Below, in pieces: positions 36,823 through 56,300 of a stretch of DNA of 64,000 bases. Source of the stretch: Myxococcales bacterium (GTDB lineage Bacteria > Myxococcota_A > Polyangia > Haliangiales > Haliangiaceae); contig JADJGV010000001.1 in NCBI GenBank assembly GCA_016707895.1, positions 917,501-981,500 on the forward strand, read 5' to 3'. The notes below the pieces were generated by a model, which ran no database searches, was not told where the DNA came from, and saw only the letters and a program-made list of their open reading frames with translations. How positions within the stretch are numbered: the first letter of the stretch is position 1; each line of letters opens with the position of its first letter. A program made the translations under genes and the position numbers.

Positions 36823-38556
36823 TCAGTGGAAGTACTTGCGCACCCACAGCGCGCGCGCCGCGGTGCCCACGTAGCCCGCGACCGCCACGCCGTCGGCGTT
36901 GGCCGCGAGATCAAAGCACGCCGCGGCGATGCCGCTCCGGGTCCAGGCCACGTTGCCGGTGGCGCCGTCGAGCTGCCGCAGCGTGCAGCCGTTGGCGTCC
37001 GTGAAGGCCGCATAGACGATGCCCCCGACCGGATCGACCGCGACCGCCGAACCGCTCGCCACGCCGCTGAAGGTCTGGGTCCACAGCACACCGAGCGTGG
37101 CGTCGTAGCGGCGCACGACCTCCGTGGTGCCGTTGTGTCCCGAGACCACGACGCCGGTGCCAAAGGTCGCGACGCCGCCGGCGTGGGTGGTGCCGGCGAC
37201 GGCCTGCTCGATCGCGATCGTGCCGGCGTTGCCGGAGGGATCGATCCGGCCGATCCAGCCCATGCCGCTGCTGGCGCCGACGACCCACGCCGTGTCCGCG
37301 GTGCAGGCGATGTCGAGCCCGGTGCCCGGCCGCGCGGCCGTCGGGCTGTTGTGGAGGTAGTCGGAGGTCCCCGACTGCGCCGGCCACCGGCCCCAGATCA
37401 TGTTGACGCCTGGGTCGGTGACGCCGATCGCGTGCACGCGGTTGCTGCCGTCGAAGCACACCCCGGTCAGCCGCTCGGCCGGGGTGTCGCCGAAGTTCTG
37501 GAGGCCGCTCTGGACGGCGAAGTCGGCGCTGCGCTCGGACTTGACGCCGTCGTAGTTGCCGACCGCGTTCCATTCGCCGACCTCGGCGACGCTGCCGCTC
37601 GCGGCGACCGCGACGTCGAGCACGCGCCGCACTGGTGCGCCCGCCAACGTCGTCTCCGAGCCGAAGACGCCGGTCGCGCCATCGAGCCTGAGCAACAAGC
37701 CGACGTTGCTGCGGAAGCCGCCCACCACCACCGAGCCGCCGGCGGGATCGAACGCCACGCCCTCGGCCTGATCGTTGCTGCCGGCCATCGTGTAGGTCCA
37801 GGGCGCGTGGAAGGTGGTGGTGATGGTGGAGCTGGTGATCAGCGGCAGCACGCACGGCGCCGCGACGCCGCAGGCTGGCACGCCCCAGTCGCTCAGCGTG
37901 CCGACGGTGTCGATCGCGGTCAGCGTCACCGGCGCGGTGGTGAACACCGCCTCGCATTGGGTCATGCCGGCGCCGCAGTCGATGCCTGCGGGCGACGAGG
38001 TCACGCGCCCCGTGGTGGTCGAGGTCCCGACCGCGACGTTGGTGATCGTCAACTGGACCCGCGCGCCGCCGGTGCCGCTCACGGTCGCGGTGGCTGCCAG
38101 GTTGGGTGCGGCGTTGACCGTGACCTGCTTGGAGGTCGGCCCGACCGTGGACGGATCGAAGGTCACGTCGACGTGGCAGACGTCCTGAGGCATCAGCGTC
38201 CCCGCGCACTCGGCGCGCGGCGTGATGGCGAACGCGCCGCCGGTGGGGACGGCGGTGAAGGTGAGGCCGCTGACCGGCCCGGTGCCGGTGTTGGTGAGGA
38301 TCATGGTGGCCACGCCGGTCCCGCCGTCGATCAGGACGGTCGGCGGCATCGTCCCGTACGTCGCCACGCTCCAGCTGAGCGCCGCGGCGCCAGGCGCGTC
38401 GAGGGACGCGTCCACCGCCGCGTCGACGATGGGTCCATCGGGCGCCGACGCGTCGACCGCGGCGGCGTCGACGGTCCCCGTGCGCTTGTCGTCGACGCTA
38501 CACCCGGCCGTCAGCACCGCCGCGAGACCAGCGACCAAGACAATGGAACCGCGCAT
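36823..38556 (-). CDS. Large surface lipoprotein with choice-of-anchor/propeller-like region
   Basis: A 577-aa lipoprotein (GLAAVLTAGCSVD, Cys 19) with an Asp/Ala linker (VDASAPDGPIVDAAVDASLDA). Residues ~65-165 form an Ig-like ASPM/HYDIN-type domain (TVLIDGGTGVATMILTNTGTG...VTFDPSTVG). Residues ~165-240 are a Cys-containing domain (GIDCGAGMTQCEAVF). A propeller-like C-terminal half follows with repeated GVAFDPAGGSVVVGG and AVAVDPVGGIVYAAF strands. Likely exposed on the cell surface; no enzyme motif. It starts one base after the preceding same-strand gene ends, so the pair is co-transcribed. Confidence 0.8.
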   Translation of the reverse strand: MRGSIVLVAGLAAVLTAGCSVDDKRTGTVDAAAVDASAPDGPIVDAAVDASLDAPGAAALSWSVATYGTMPPTVLIDGGTGVATMILTNTGTGPVSGLTFTAVPTGGAFAITPRAECAGTLMPQDVCHVDVTFDPSTVGPTSKQVTVNAAPNLAATATVSGTGGARVQLTITNVAVGTSTTTGRVTSSPAGIDCGAGMTQCEAVFTTAPVTLTAIDTVGTLSDWGVPACGVAAPCVLPLITSSTITTTFHAPWTYTMAGSNDQAEGVAFDPAGGSVVVGGFRSNVGLLLRLDGATGVFGSETTLAGAPVRRVLDVAVAASGSVAEVGEWNAVGNYDGVKSERSADFAVQSGLQNFGDTPAERLTGVCFDGSNRVHAIGVTDPGVNMIWGRWPAQSGTSDYLHNSPTAARPGTGLDIACTADTAWVVGASSGMGWIGRIDPSGNAGTIAIEQAVAGTTHAGGVATFGTGVVVSGHNGTTEVVRRYDATLGVLWTQTFSGVASGSAVAVDPVGGIVYAAFTDANGCTLRQLDGATGNVAWTRSGIAAACFDLAANADGVAVAGYVGTAARALWVRKYFH

Positions 38557-38557
38557 C

Positions 38558-39604
38558 TCAGAACCCCCCGGTGATGGTCAGCCCAACCTGATCGGCGCTC
38601 AGCCGCGGACGCACCGCGACCTGCGCGCCGCCGCTCGCGGGCGCGCCGACGAACCACAGCACCGCGCCGGCGACCACGGCGACGCCGCCGCCGATCAGCA
38701 GCAGGTTCGAGGTCGACGCGGCGTCCTGTGCCTCCTCGTTGAGCCGGATGCCGTCGGGGTCGTCGCAGACGCTGGTCGAGCACAGCGCGTCGGCGGCCGC
38801 CTCGCGATCGTTGGCCTTGAGCCCGTAGAAGATCCCGCCGCCGAGCGCGGCCAGGCCGACCACGCCGACCCCGACGCCGACGATGCGCAGCGGGGTGAAG
38901 CGGCCAGGGACCACCGCGACCGGCCGATCAGCGGGTAGGTCGATCGGCGGGACGACGGTCGGCGCGGGGTCCGGCGGCGGCGTCACGTCGGGCGGCGGCG
39001 GGGTGACGACCGGCGGCGTCACCCGCAGCTTCGGGATCTCGACGCGGCTCTGGTCGCGCTCGCTGGCGACCGCCACCCGCGCCGTCCAGGCCTCGGTCCC
39101 GGCCGCGCGGGCGACGATCGTGTACTCGCCGCCGTCGACGAACACCGGGCTGTTCCACTGACCCTCGACCATCGGCTCGTCGTTGCGCGTGATGGTCAGG
39201 CCCGCCACCCGGGCCTCGGGTGCCACCACGATCTCGATCGACGACCGCCGCGCGGCCAGCGCCTTGGCCTTGTCGCTGGCCGGCGTCACCAGCCCGGCCT
39301 CGTCGTCCTTGCGCGCCGCCAGGCGGCTGGCCTCGTCGAACGCGTACCAGGCGCTGACCACCTTGCCCTGCGCCTCGTAGCACGCGCCCAGGTTCATCAT
39401 CGTGCTCGCGCGGGCGTCGAGCGCGTTGCTCGACTCGAACTTGGTGCACGCGGTGGTCAGGTCGCCGGCGGTCATCGCCGCCTTGCCCTGCTTGAACAGG
39501 ACCTCGGCCTCGGGCTTGCGCGAGCGCTGGGCGCTGGCCGTGCCCGCAAGGACAGCGACGATCGCAATGACGCGCAGCCACCACGCGGTGCGTGATTCCC
39601 CCAT
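38558..39604 (-). CDS. TPR/PEGA-like envelope protein with one transmembrane region
   Basis: A 348-aa exported protein (signal LRVIAVIAVLAGTASA-like, cleavage after ASA). N-terminal tetratricopeptide-like helices (AEVLFKQGKAAMTAGDLTTACTKFE, MMNLGACYEAQGKVVSAWYAF) lead to a PEGA-type beta domain (LTITRNDEPMVEGQWNSPVFVDGG) and a Pro-rich linker (PPPPDVTPPPDP). Two hydrophobic stretches (IVGVGVGVVGLAALGGGIFYG; LLLIGGGVAVVAGAVLWFVG) flank a Cys-containing loop. This architecture is common in Myxococcota, frequently near Ser/Thr kinases, though none is present here. Confidence 0.82.
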   Translation of the reverse strand: MGESRTAWWLRVIAIVAVLAGTASAQRSRKPEAEVLFKQGKAAMTAGDLTTACTKFESSNALDARASTMMNLGACYEAQGKVVSAWYAFDEASRLAARKDDEAGLVTPASDKAKALAARRSSIEIVVAPEARVAGLTITRNDEPMVEGQWNSPVFVDGGEYTIVARAAGTEAWTARVAVASERDQSRVEIPKLRVTPPVVTPPPPDVTPPPDPAPTVVPPIDLPADRPVAVVPGRFTPLRIVGVGVGVVGLAALGGGIFYGLKANDREAAADALCSTSVCDDPDGIRLNEEAQDAASTSNLLLIGGGVAVVAGAVLWFVGAPASGGAQVAVRPRLSADQVGLTITGGF

Positions 39605-39721
39605 GTCGCTATCATGCCCTCAACCGACGCCGCACGTCGAGCCCGGGGCGGGTCGCAGCGTCCGACGTCGGCCTCGGTCGACGGACCGACGCACCCGACC
39701 GGCGGCTGCTACCCTCGGCCG

Positions 39722-40108
39722 ATGGCCGCCCGCCTCGCCCACACGCTGATCTTCGCCGCCGACCACCCACGGCTGGCGGCGTTCTACGCCGCGGTGCTGG
39801 GGTGGCCGCGGACCGAGCCGGCCGAGGGGTTCACGATCGTCGGCGCGCCGGCGGCGGCGGGGATCGCGGTGCACCAGGCGCCGCCGCACGCGCTGACGGC
39901 GCCGCCGGCCGACGCGCCGCTGGCGTGGCGCGAGGACGTGGCGCTGAAGCCGTGCTTCGAGGTCGACGATCTCGACGCCGGCTGCGCCGCGGTGGTCGCG
40001 CACGGCGGCGCCACCAGGCCGGCGTGGCGCTGGGCCGCGCGCCGCTACGCCGAATGCGCCGATCCCGAGGGCAACGTGTTCCAGCTGTCGGCGCCCGACG
40101 CGCCCTGA
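39722..40108 (+). CDS. VOC-family (glyoxalase-like) protein
   Basis: A 128-aa vicinal-oxygen-chelate fold protein. Two beta-alpha-beta-beta-beta modules: HTLIFAADHPRLAAFYAAVLGW at the N-terminus and LKPCFEVDDLDAGCAAVVAHGG with the C-terminal signature YAECADPEGNVFQL. Metal-ligand positions (His 7 and the Glu of DPEGN) fit the family. Substrate unknown; members include dioxygenases, fosfomycin-resistance enzymes and glyoxalases. Divergent from the TPR/PEGA gene. Confidence 0.82.
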   Translation: MAARLAHTLIFAADHPRLAAFYAAVLGWPRTEPAEGFTIVGAPAAAGIAVHQAPPHALTAPPADAPLAWREDVALKPCFEVDDLDAGCAAVVAHGGATRPAWRWAARRYAECADPEGNVFQLSAPDAP

Positions 40109-40127
40109 GGCCGCGGCGCGATCGAGA

Positions 40128-41552
40128 TCAGTCGACGTCGCGGGCCTGGCACCAGTCGGGCTCGGCGGGCGGGCCCTCGCCGACCGTGTCGTCGTCGCCG
40201 TCGGTGGCGATCAGCGACGCCAGCGCCGGCGCCGCCGCGAGCATGGTCGCGACCAGCGCCGCGAGGCACGGCCGCCACACCCGGGCGAGGAACTCGGTGA
40301 CCGGCGAGTCGTCGAGGCCGCGCGGCGCCCGCACGACGATGCCGCCGGTGCCCGCGATGGGGCGCGCGGTCGCGCGGTAGCCGTCGGCGGCGTCGCCGGC
40401 GACGAAGCCGGTGACCTCGACCCGCGCGCCCGACGCCAGCACCGGCAGCGACGTGCCCGGCGCGATCGCCATCGCGGCGACCGGCAGCGGCGCGATCACC
40501 GCGGCGCCGGCCGGCACCGGCAGCACGCCGCTGGCGGTGTGCAGCGCGAACCCGCGCGCGCTCACGTCGACGCCGGCCAGCCAGCCGCGGTCGTGCAGGT
40601 GCGCCACCGCCGGCGCGCCGTCGACGGCCTCGATCGTCCCGACCTGCTGCCACGGCGCGGCGCGGCCGGGCTCGCGGCCCAGCGATCGCAGGTGCGCGAC
40701 GCCGATCGCCAGCGCGTGGGCGACCACCAGGCAGATCGCGGCCATCAGCAGCGGCGCGGCGTCGCGGATCACGTGCTCCTCGTGGATGTCGGCGTCGCGC
40801 GAGTGCGGGCCGAGCGCGCTGCCGAGCGCCACCACCAGCGCGAGCGCGACCAGCCCGACGACGACGCGGACCGCGCGCGACGACAGCCGTCGCCGCCGCG
40901 CCGCGAGCGCGCCCGCCACCGCGGCGACCAGCAGCGGCGGGCCCACCAGCCACGCGATCACGCCGCCCATCGCGGCGCTGTCGGGCCCCATCATCACCAG
41001 CTCGGGGTGGGTCGGGTAGTGGCCGACCTGCGCGTAGATCGCCAGCCACGCGCCGAGCGCCACCGCGAAGCTGGCGCTCGCGACCAGCCCCACCCGCAGC
41101 CAGGTCGGCGTGCCGACCGAGCGCCACCGGCGGCTCGCCGCCAGCAGCAGCACCACGGCGCTCCCGCCGCCGGCCAGCCAACCGGCCACGCCGTCGATCG
41201 GCAGCGGGTGCAGCACCGCCAGCGTGGCGGCGTCCTCGCCGGCCCGCGGCCGGGCGTCGTTCCACAGCAGCCCGGCGCCGACGATCGTCGCCGCCAGCAG
41301 CGCGACCGTCACCACCGCGACCCGCGCCGGCCACGGCGCCAGCGCGCCGCGCCCGGTCCACGCGGTCGCGGCGCCCGCGACCGCAAACATGCCGACGCCG
41401 ACCAGCGCCACCACCGACCGCTGCACGACGAACACGCCGTGGCCGCACGCCAGCAACAGCGTGGTCATCGCGACGGTGGCCACGAAGGCCGCCGCGATCC
41501 CGACCACGCCGTGTACGCCCGCCTTCGACGAAACCGGCTCGAGTCCACCCAT
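40128..41552 (-). CDS. Polytopic membrane protein of unknown function
   Basis: A 474-aa protein with about eight hydrophobic helices in the first ~290 residues (GVVGIAAAFVATVAMTTLLLA, VVVGLVALALVVALGSALG). A soluble beta-rich domain of ~130 residues follows (VDVSARGFALHTASGVLPVP, GARVEVTGFVAGDAADGY), then a final helix (CLAALVATMLAAAPALASLI) and an acidic tail. The beta domain resembles the RING-type E3-like/'GIDE' beta module only in outline. No family assigned. Confidence 0.7.
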   Translation of the reverse strand: MGGLEPVSSKAGVHGVVGIAAAFVATVAMTTLLLACGHGVFVVQRSVVALVGVGMFAVAGAATAWTGRGALAPWPARVAVVTVALLAATIVGAGLLWNDARPRAGEDAATLAVLHPLPIDGVAGWLAGGGSAVVLLLAASRRWRSVGTPTWLRVGLVASASFAVALGAWLAIYAQVGHYPTHPELVMMGPDSAAMGGVIAWLVGPPLLVAAVAGALAARRRRLSSRAVRVVVGLVALALVVALGSALGPHSRDADIHEEHVIRDAAPLLMAAICLVVAHALAIGVAHLRSLGREPGRAAPWQQVGTIEAVDGAPAVAHLHDRGWLAGVDVSARGFALHTASGVLPVPAGAAVIAPLPVAAMAIAPGTSLPVLASGARVEVTGFVAGDAADGYRATARPIAGTGGIVVRAPRGLDDSPVTEFLARVWRPCLAALVATMLAAAPALASLIATDGDDDTVGEGPPAEPDWCQARDVD

Positions 41553-41631
41553 CCAACGAGGCTACGGCGCCGCAACCGCCGCTGCCAGCCCGAACGACTG
41601 GCCGGACCTGTGCCCGGCCTGGTCCCTCGCC

Positions 41632-42993
41632 TCAGCGCCGGAGCGCGAGGGTCACCAGCGCGGTCTGCTCGCGGCTGGAGGCGACGATCTCGTCGGCGCG
41701 ACCGCCGCGGCGGTGCAGGCGACCGTCGAGGTGGAGCGACACATCACCGCGCGCGTAGCCGATCCGCGCTTCGGCCGCGGCCTCGTCATCGGTGAAGTGG
41801 ACCTGGCCGGTGACCATCTCCTGATCGCGATCAGCGCCGTCGATCGAGCCGAACACCCGGCCCAGCACCCGGGCGCTGGCGCGGTAGTTCCCGAGCGAGA
41901 GCTGCACCCGCGGGTCGGCCGACGCGCCGACCGCGAAGTAGTACGGCCGCGCCCGACCGCTCATCACGTTGCGCGTCACGGCGTCAGGGTGCTCGGCGCG
42001 CCAGGCGTCGAACGCCTGCGCCTTGAGCATGCCGAACTCGACGGCGACGTCCGCGCCGACGCTCAGCGTGAGGTCCCCGCGGCGCAGGCGGTACTCGAGC
42101 GACGGGCCGGCGCCCACCGTGGTGAGCAGGTCCCACGCGCGCTCGCTGCGATCGGCCTGCTTGCGATAGCCGAAGCGGGTCGCCACGCCGGCCACCAGCT
42201 GACGGTCGCCGCGGTTCTCGTAGTACCCCGCGATCATCGCGCGGGCCCCGCCGTCGTAGGCGCGGACGCCGCGCTCGTCGCTCGGCAGATCGGCCGCGAA
42301 CGCCACGCGCCGGCCGCCGCGGAAGGTGCCGTGGCCGCGGGTCGGGATGCGGTCGAGCTCGCCGCTGACGCCCATGGTGGCGAACGCCGCGCCGTTCTCG
42401 GTGCCGACGCCGCTGCGCAGCTCGAACCGCGTGGCGCGCGGGTGGTGCAGCACCTGGTACGCGGTCTCGCCGAGCGGCACGCCGGCGGTCGACGTCGTCG
42501 CCATGTCGTTGAGGCTGCCGTACTCGGCCCACTCCAACGCCACCTCCCAGGTGCCCGACGCGAGCGTCGAGATCAGGAACGCCTCGCCGAGGCCGTAGCC
42601 GTTCTCGCGCGCCAGGAAGTGGGTCATCGTGCCGAACCCGGGGTGGCCCAGCGCGTTGATGTCGTAGGGGTTGCCGTCGAACCGCCAGCCGTCGGTGCTC
42701 GCCAGCTTGGCCTGCAGCGCCTCGGCGCCCCACGGCAGCTGCCAGTCGACCCGGTTGGGCTCGCCGCCGTCACGCCAGTACCAGCGGTTGCCCGCCGCGA
42801 AGATGGCGCTCAGCTCGAGCATCATGCGCACGTGGTGCGGACGCGCGGGCGCGGGGGTGACGCTGCGGGTGCCGGTATCGACGCGGCCGGCGGCGACCGG
42901 CGGGCCGGCCTGGGCGACGCCCGCGGTCAGCGCGACGGTGAAGCCGACGATGGTGGCGACCTGGAGGCGCGAGGCATGCGGTTGGATGGTCAT
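41632..42993 (-). CDS. DUF3943-type outer-membrane-associated protein
   Basis: A 453-aa exported protein with signal peptide TIVGFTVALTAGVAQAG (cleavage after AQA). The DUF3943 signature is well matched: WRFDGNPYDINALGHPGFGT, FLARENGYGLGEAFLISTLAS and TWEVALEWAEYGSLND. The rest is Gly/aromatic-rich strands (LRRGDLTLSVGADVAVEFG, VSLHLDGRLHRRGG) typical of a barrel and ends ALVTLALRR. ATG 42993 was chosen because it precedes the signal peptide; a longer in-frame N-terminus has none. Function unknown. Confidence 0.8.
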   Translation of the reverse strand: MTIQPHASRLQVATIVGFTVALTAGVAQAGPPVAAGRVDTGTRSVTPAPARPHHVRMMLELSAIFAAGNRWYWRDGGEPNRVDWQLPWGAEALQAKLASTDGWRFDGNPYDINALGHPGFGTMTHFLARENGYGLGEAFLISTLASGTWEVALEWAEYGSLNDMATTSTAGVPLGETAYQVLHHPRATRFELRSGVGTENGAAFATMGVSGELDRIPTRGHGTFRGGRRVAFAADLPSDERGVRAYDGGARAMIAGYYENRGDRQLVAGVATRFGYRKQADRSERAWDLLTTVGAGPSLEYRLRRGDLTLSVGADVAVEFGMLKAQAFDAWRAEHPDAVTRNVMSGRARPYYFAVGASADPRVQLSLGNYRASARVLGRVFGSIDGADRDQEMVTGQVHFTDDEAAAEARIGYARGDVSLHLDGRLHRRGGRADEIVASSREQTALVTLALRR

Positions 42994-43129
42994 GCCACCA
43001 ACCTGCGCCACCTGGCGTGAACCCACCGCCACCCCGCCGTGACGCGGGCGTGAAGCCGCGCCGCCGCCCCTGCGCGCTACCGCGCACCCCTGCGCCACGG
43101 CGAAGACGCCGGGGCGGGGCGCCCCGCCT

Positions 43130-50545
<7,416 letters not shown>

Positions 50546-50611
50546 CCCCGCGAGGGTCGCCCACCGGGTCGACCACCGCCAAGCGCCCGTCGGGTAGCGA
50601 CCGGGGCGTCG

Positions 50612-51994
50612 TCAGGCAGCCGGGCGCGGCTCGACCACGACGATGTGGCGCTTGCCGGCCGCGCCGGCCGCGATCTCGTCGACGTAGTCCCAGCTCCAGC
50701 GGATGCCCGGCAGGTACTTGCCGAGGAACTCGCCGGCGATGCGATCGAGGTGCGGCGAGATCCGCGCGCCGGGCTTGGTCATGACGACGCGGACGATCAC
50801 GTCGCCCGAGGCGCGCTGGACGATCTGGAACTCTCGGGCCTCGTTCTCGAGGGAGACGAACAGGATGCTGAACAACAGGCCGTTGACCGGCTGGCCCGCG
50901 CCGTCGCGCAGCGTGTCGGTGACCCGGCCGTCGATCGGGCCGATCCGCGGCAGCGTCCGGCCGCACGCGCACGGCTCGGGCGCGCGCATGACCGCGCGGT
51001 CGCCGCCGATGTAGCGGATCAGCGGGTGCGAGAGGTTGTGCAGGTCGGTCACCGCGACTTCGCCGGTTTCACCTGGACGCGCAGATCGCAGCCCGCCCCC
51101 CTCGCGCACCAGCAGCTCGACGATCATCGTCTCCATCGAGAGGTGCAGGCCGTCGTGGCGGTCGCACTCGTGCCCGATCAGCATCACCTCGCGGCAGCCG
51201 TAGCTCTCGAAGATGCCGGGCCCGAACGCCTTGACCATCTGGTCGCGATCGCTGGGCCACAGGCGCTCGGCGCCGCAGATGACCGGCAGGTCGTCCCAGG
51301 TGCGGGCGTTGGTGCGGTTGACGTGGCGGGCCAAGGCCGCGGCGCCCTGGGTGTAGGCCAGCATCACGTCGGGCCTCACCTGGCGGAGCGTGGCGATCGC
51401 GGCGTCGAGATCGGCGGGGCTGCGGCGGCCGCAGTCGACGTAGTGATCGCGGCGCAGCGTGTGGTCGAGCTCGACCTTCCACTTCTTCCAGCCGGTGGTC
51501 GGCGTGGCCAGCACGCCCCAGTAGTGGAACGCCCGGTGGCCCGGCTGATAGCCGGCCCAGCCGTAGCCGCGCCAGCGGGTGGCGTCGCGCCACACCCGCG
51601 ACTCCTCGTTGTAGCGGACGGTCAGCGGCGTGCCGGTCGAGCCGCTGGTGTGCTTGACCACCTTGGGCCACGGCGGCGCGTCGGCGAGGCGGGCCTCGTC
51701 GCTGGCGCGGGCGGCCGGCTTCTCGAGGACCGGCAGCCGCGCCAGGTCGCGCACGTCCTTGATGTCCTCGGGTCGGACGCCGGCGGCGTCCCACTGGTCG
51801 CGGTAGTAGCGGCAGTGAGCGTGGGCGTGGCGCACCAGCCGGCGCAGCAGCCCCGACTGCAGATCGGCGAGCTCGGCGGCGCTGGCGTGCTGGGTGCGCT
51901 CGAGCAGGCGGCCGACGGTGTGCGGGTCACGCCCGCGCAGCCGCTCCCAGCCCGGGTAGAGCACGTTGCCGAGGAGCCGCCCGTACAGATCCAT
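50612..51994 (-). CDS. Phenylacetate-CoA ligase-like (PaaK/CapK) adenylate-forming protein
   Basis: A 460-aa adenylate-forming enzyme of the PaaK/CapK branch. The ATP-binding loop is KHTSGSTGTPLTVRYNEE (~110-127), later motifs are FESYGCREVMLIGHEC (~275) and LIRYIGGDRAV followed by CACGRTLPRIGPIDGRVTD. The CxCGR zinc/turn motif is characteristic of the branch. CapK-type members occur in polysaccharide gene clusters. The divergent neighbour, 27 bp away, is a deacetylase-like protein found in exopolysaccharide clusters, so a role in surface glycan synthesis is inferred. Confidence 0.88.
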   Translation of the reverse strand: MDLYGRLLGNVLYPGWERLRGRDPHTVGRLLERTQHASAAELADLQSGLLRRLVRHAHAHCRYYRDQWDAAGVRPEDIKDVRDLARLPVLEKPAARASDEARLADAPPWPKVVKHTSGSTGTPLTVRYNEESRVWRDATRWRGYGWAGYQPGHRAFHYWGVLATPTTGWKKWKVELDHTLRRDHYVDCGRRSPADLDAAIATLRQVRPDVMLAYTQGAAALARHVNRTNARTWDDLPVICGAERLWPSDRDQMVKAFGPGIFESYGCREVMLIGHECDRHDGLHLSMETMIVELLVREGGGLRSARPGETGEVAVTDLHNLSHPLIRYIGGDRAVMRAPEPCACGRTLPRIGPIDGRVTDTLRDGAGQPVNGLLFSILFVSLENEAREFQIVQRASGDVIVRVVMTKPGARISPHLDRIAGEFLGKYLPGIRWSWDYVDEIAAGAAGKRHIVVVEPRPAA

Positions 51995-52021
51995 CGACGT
52001 CGTAGTAGCATCGCCGCCCGC

Positions 52022-53116
<1,095 letters not shown>

Positions 53117-53243
53117 GCCTGCGCCCTCAGGCGGACCGTCGCAGGCGTCGCAGGCGGTCGCAGGTGTGACGCGACGTCTCGCCGACGCCGTCGTCAGCGC
53201 CGGTCAGGAATGGGTGGGGGCGTGGGCGTGGTACCAACCGCCC

Positions 53244-55517
<2,274 letters not shown>

Positions 55518-55551
55518 TCGGTGTTCCAGGGGGCTCGTCGCCGAGCGCCCC

Positions 55552-55578
55552 CTCGATCCCGGCGAAGCCGGGATCGAG
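55552..55578. terminator. Perfect 12-bp hairpin after the S46 peptidase gene
   Basis: CTCGATCCCGGC (55552-55563), GAA loop, GCCGGGATCGAG (55567-55578). A second smaller stem (GGGGGC/GCCCCC) lies just before it at about 55529-55551. Both follow the stop at 55517. There is no T-tract, so transcription termination is plausible but unproven. Confidence 0.55.
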
Positions 55579-55724
55579 CCTCCCCCCGCGACGCGAGACG
55601 GGCCGCGGGCCGAAAGACTCACAAACCCTGGTGGTTAGGCGGTCGACGCAACCGGGTGGCGCGCGGCGGTGTCGGATCCTGCAATAGCCGGGGGCGCCAG
55701 CGCGTTCCCGGCTCGGAGGTCCGC

Positions 55725-56300
55725 ATGCGTGCATCGCTCCTGGCCCTGGTTTCGTTGATCTCGTTGTCCGCGCTCACCGGGGCGGCCGCGGCCGATGATC
55801 AGTTTCACCCGGTCCCGGGCGCACCCGGCCTCGAGCTGCGGGTCGTGGCCTACGGGCGCGGCGTCCACGGCGAGATGACGGTCGAGCTGCACAACCGCGG
55901 CGGCGCCGAGGCCACCTTCGTGGCCAGCGGCCTGTACTTCCTGCCCGACGATCCGAGCGGCGACCCGCCGCAGCGGCTGGCGATGGTGGGCGGCATCCGC
56001 GCCGGCAGCGAGGACGCGCCGGTCGACGGCGTCGCGGTCGCGGCCGGCCGCACCCGCAAGGTGCGCTTCGACGTGTTCTGCATCGACGAGCACCGCCACG
56101 CGCCGCCGCTGGATCAGGCGTTCACGCTGGCGGCGCAGCGGCTGCCGCCGCGCGTGACCCGGGAGATCGTCGCGCAGACCAAGCACGTGTTCAGCGGCGT
56201 CGCGCTGCGCCCGACCGCCGAGCAGGAGTCGATGGTGCAGTCGCTGGTGTGGGAGGCGCGGCGGCAGGCGCGCGCGCGGCTGCTCGGCGAGCGCCGGTAG
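55725..56300 (+). CDS. Small secreted protein of unknown function
   Basis: A 191-aa exported protein: signal SLLALVSLISLSALTGAAAA (cleavage after AAA). One beta-rich domain follows (GLELRVVAYGRGVHGEMTVEL, EATFVASGLYFLPDD), resembling a TQXA/fibronectin-like secreted fold only in general. One Cys (VFCIDEHRHAPP). GGAGGT at about 55715-55720 positions the ATG. The stop abuts the convergent sbcC stop (56301). Function unknown. Confidence 0.78.
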   Translation: MRASLLALVSLISLSALTGAAAADDQFHPVPGAPGLELRVVAYGRGVHGEMTVELHNRGGAEATFVASGLYFLPDDPSGDPPQRLAMVGGIRAGSEDAPVDGVAVAAGRTRKVRFDVFCIDEHRHAPPLDQAFTLAAQRLPPRVTREIVAQTKHVFSGVALRPTAEQESMVQSLVWEARRQARARLLGERR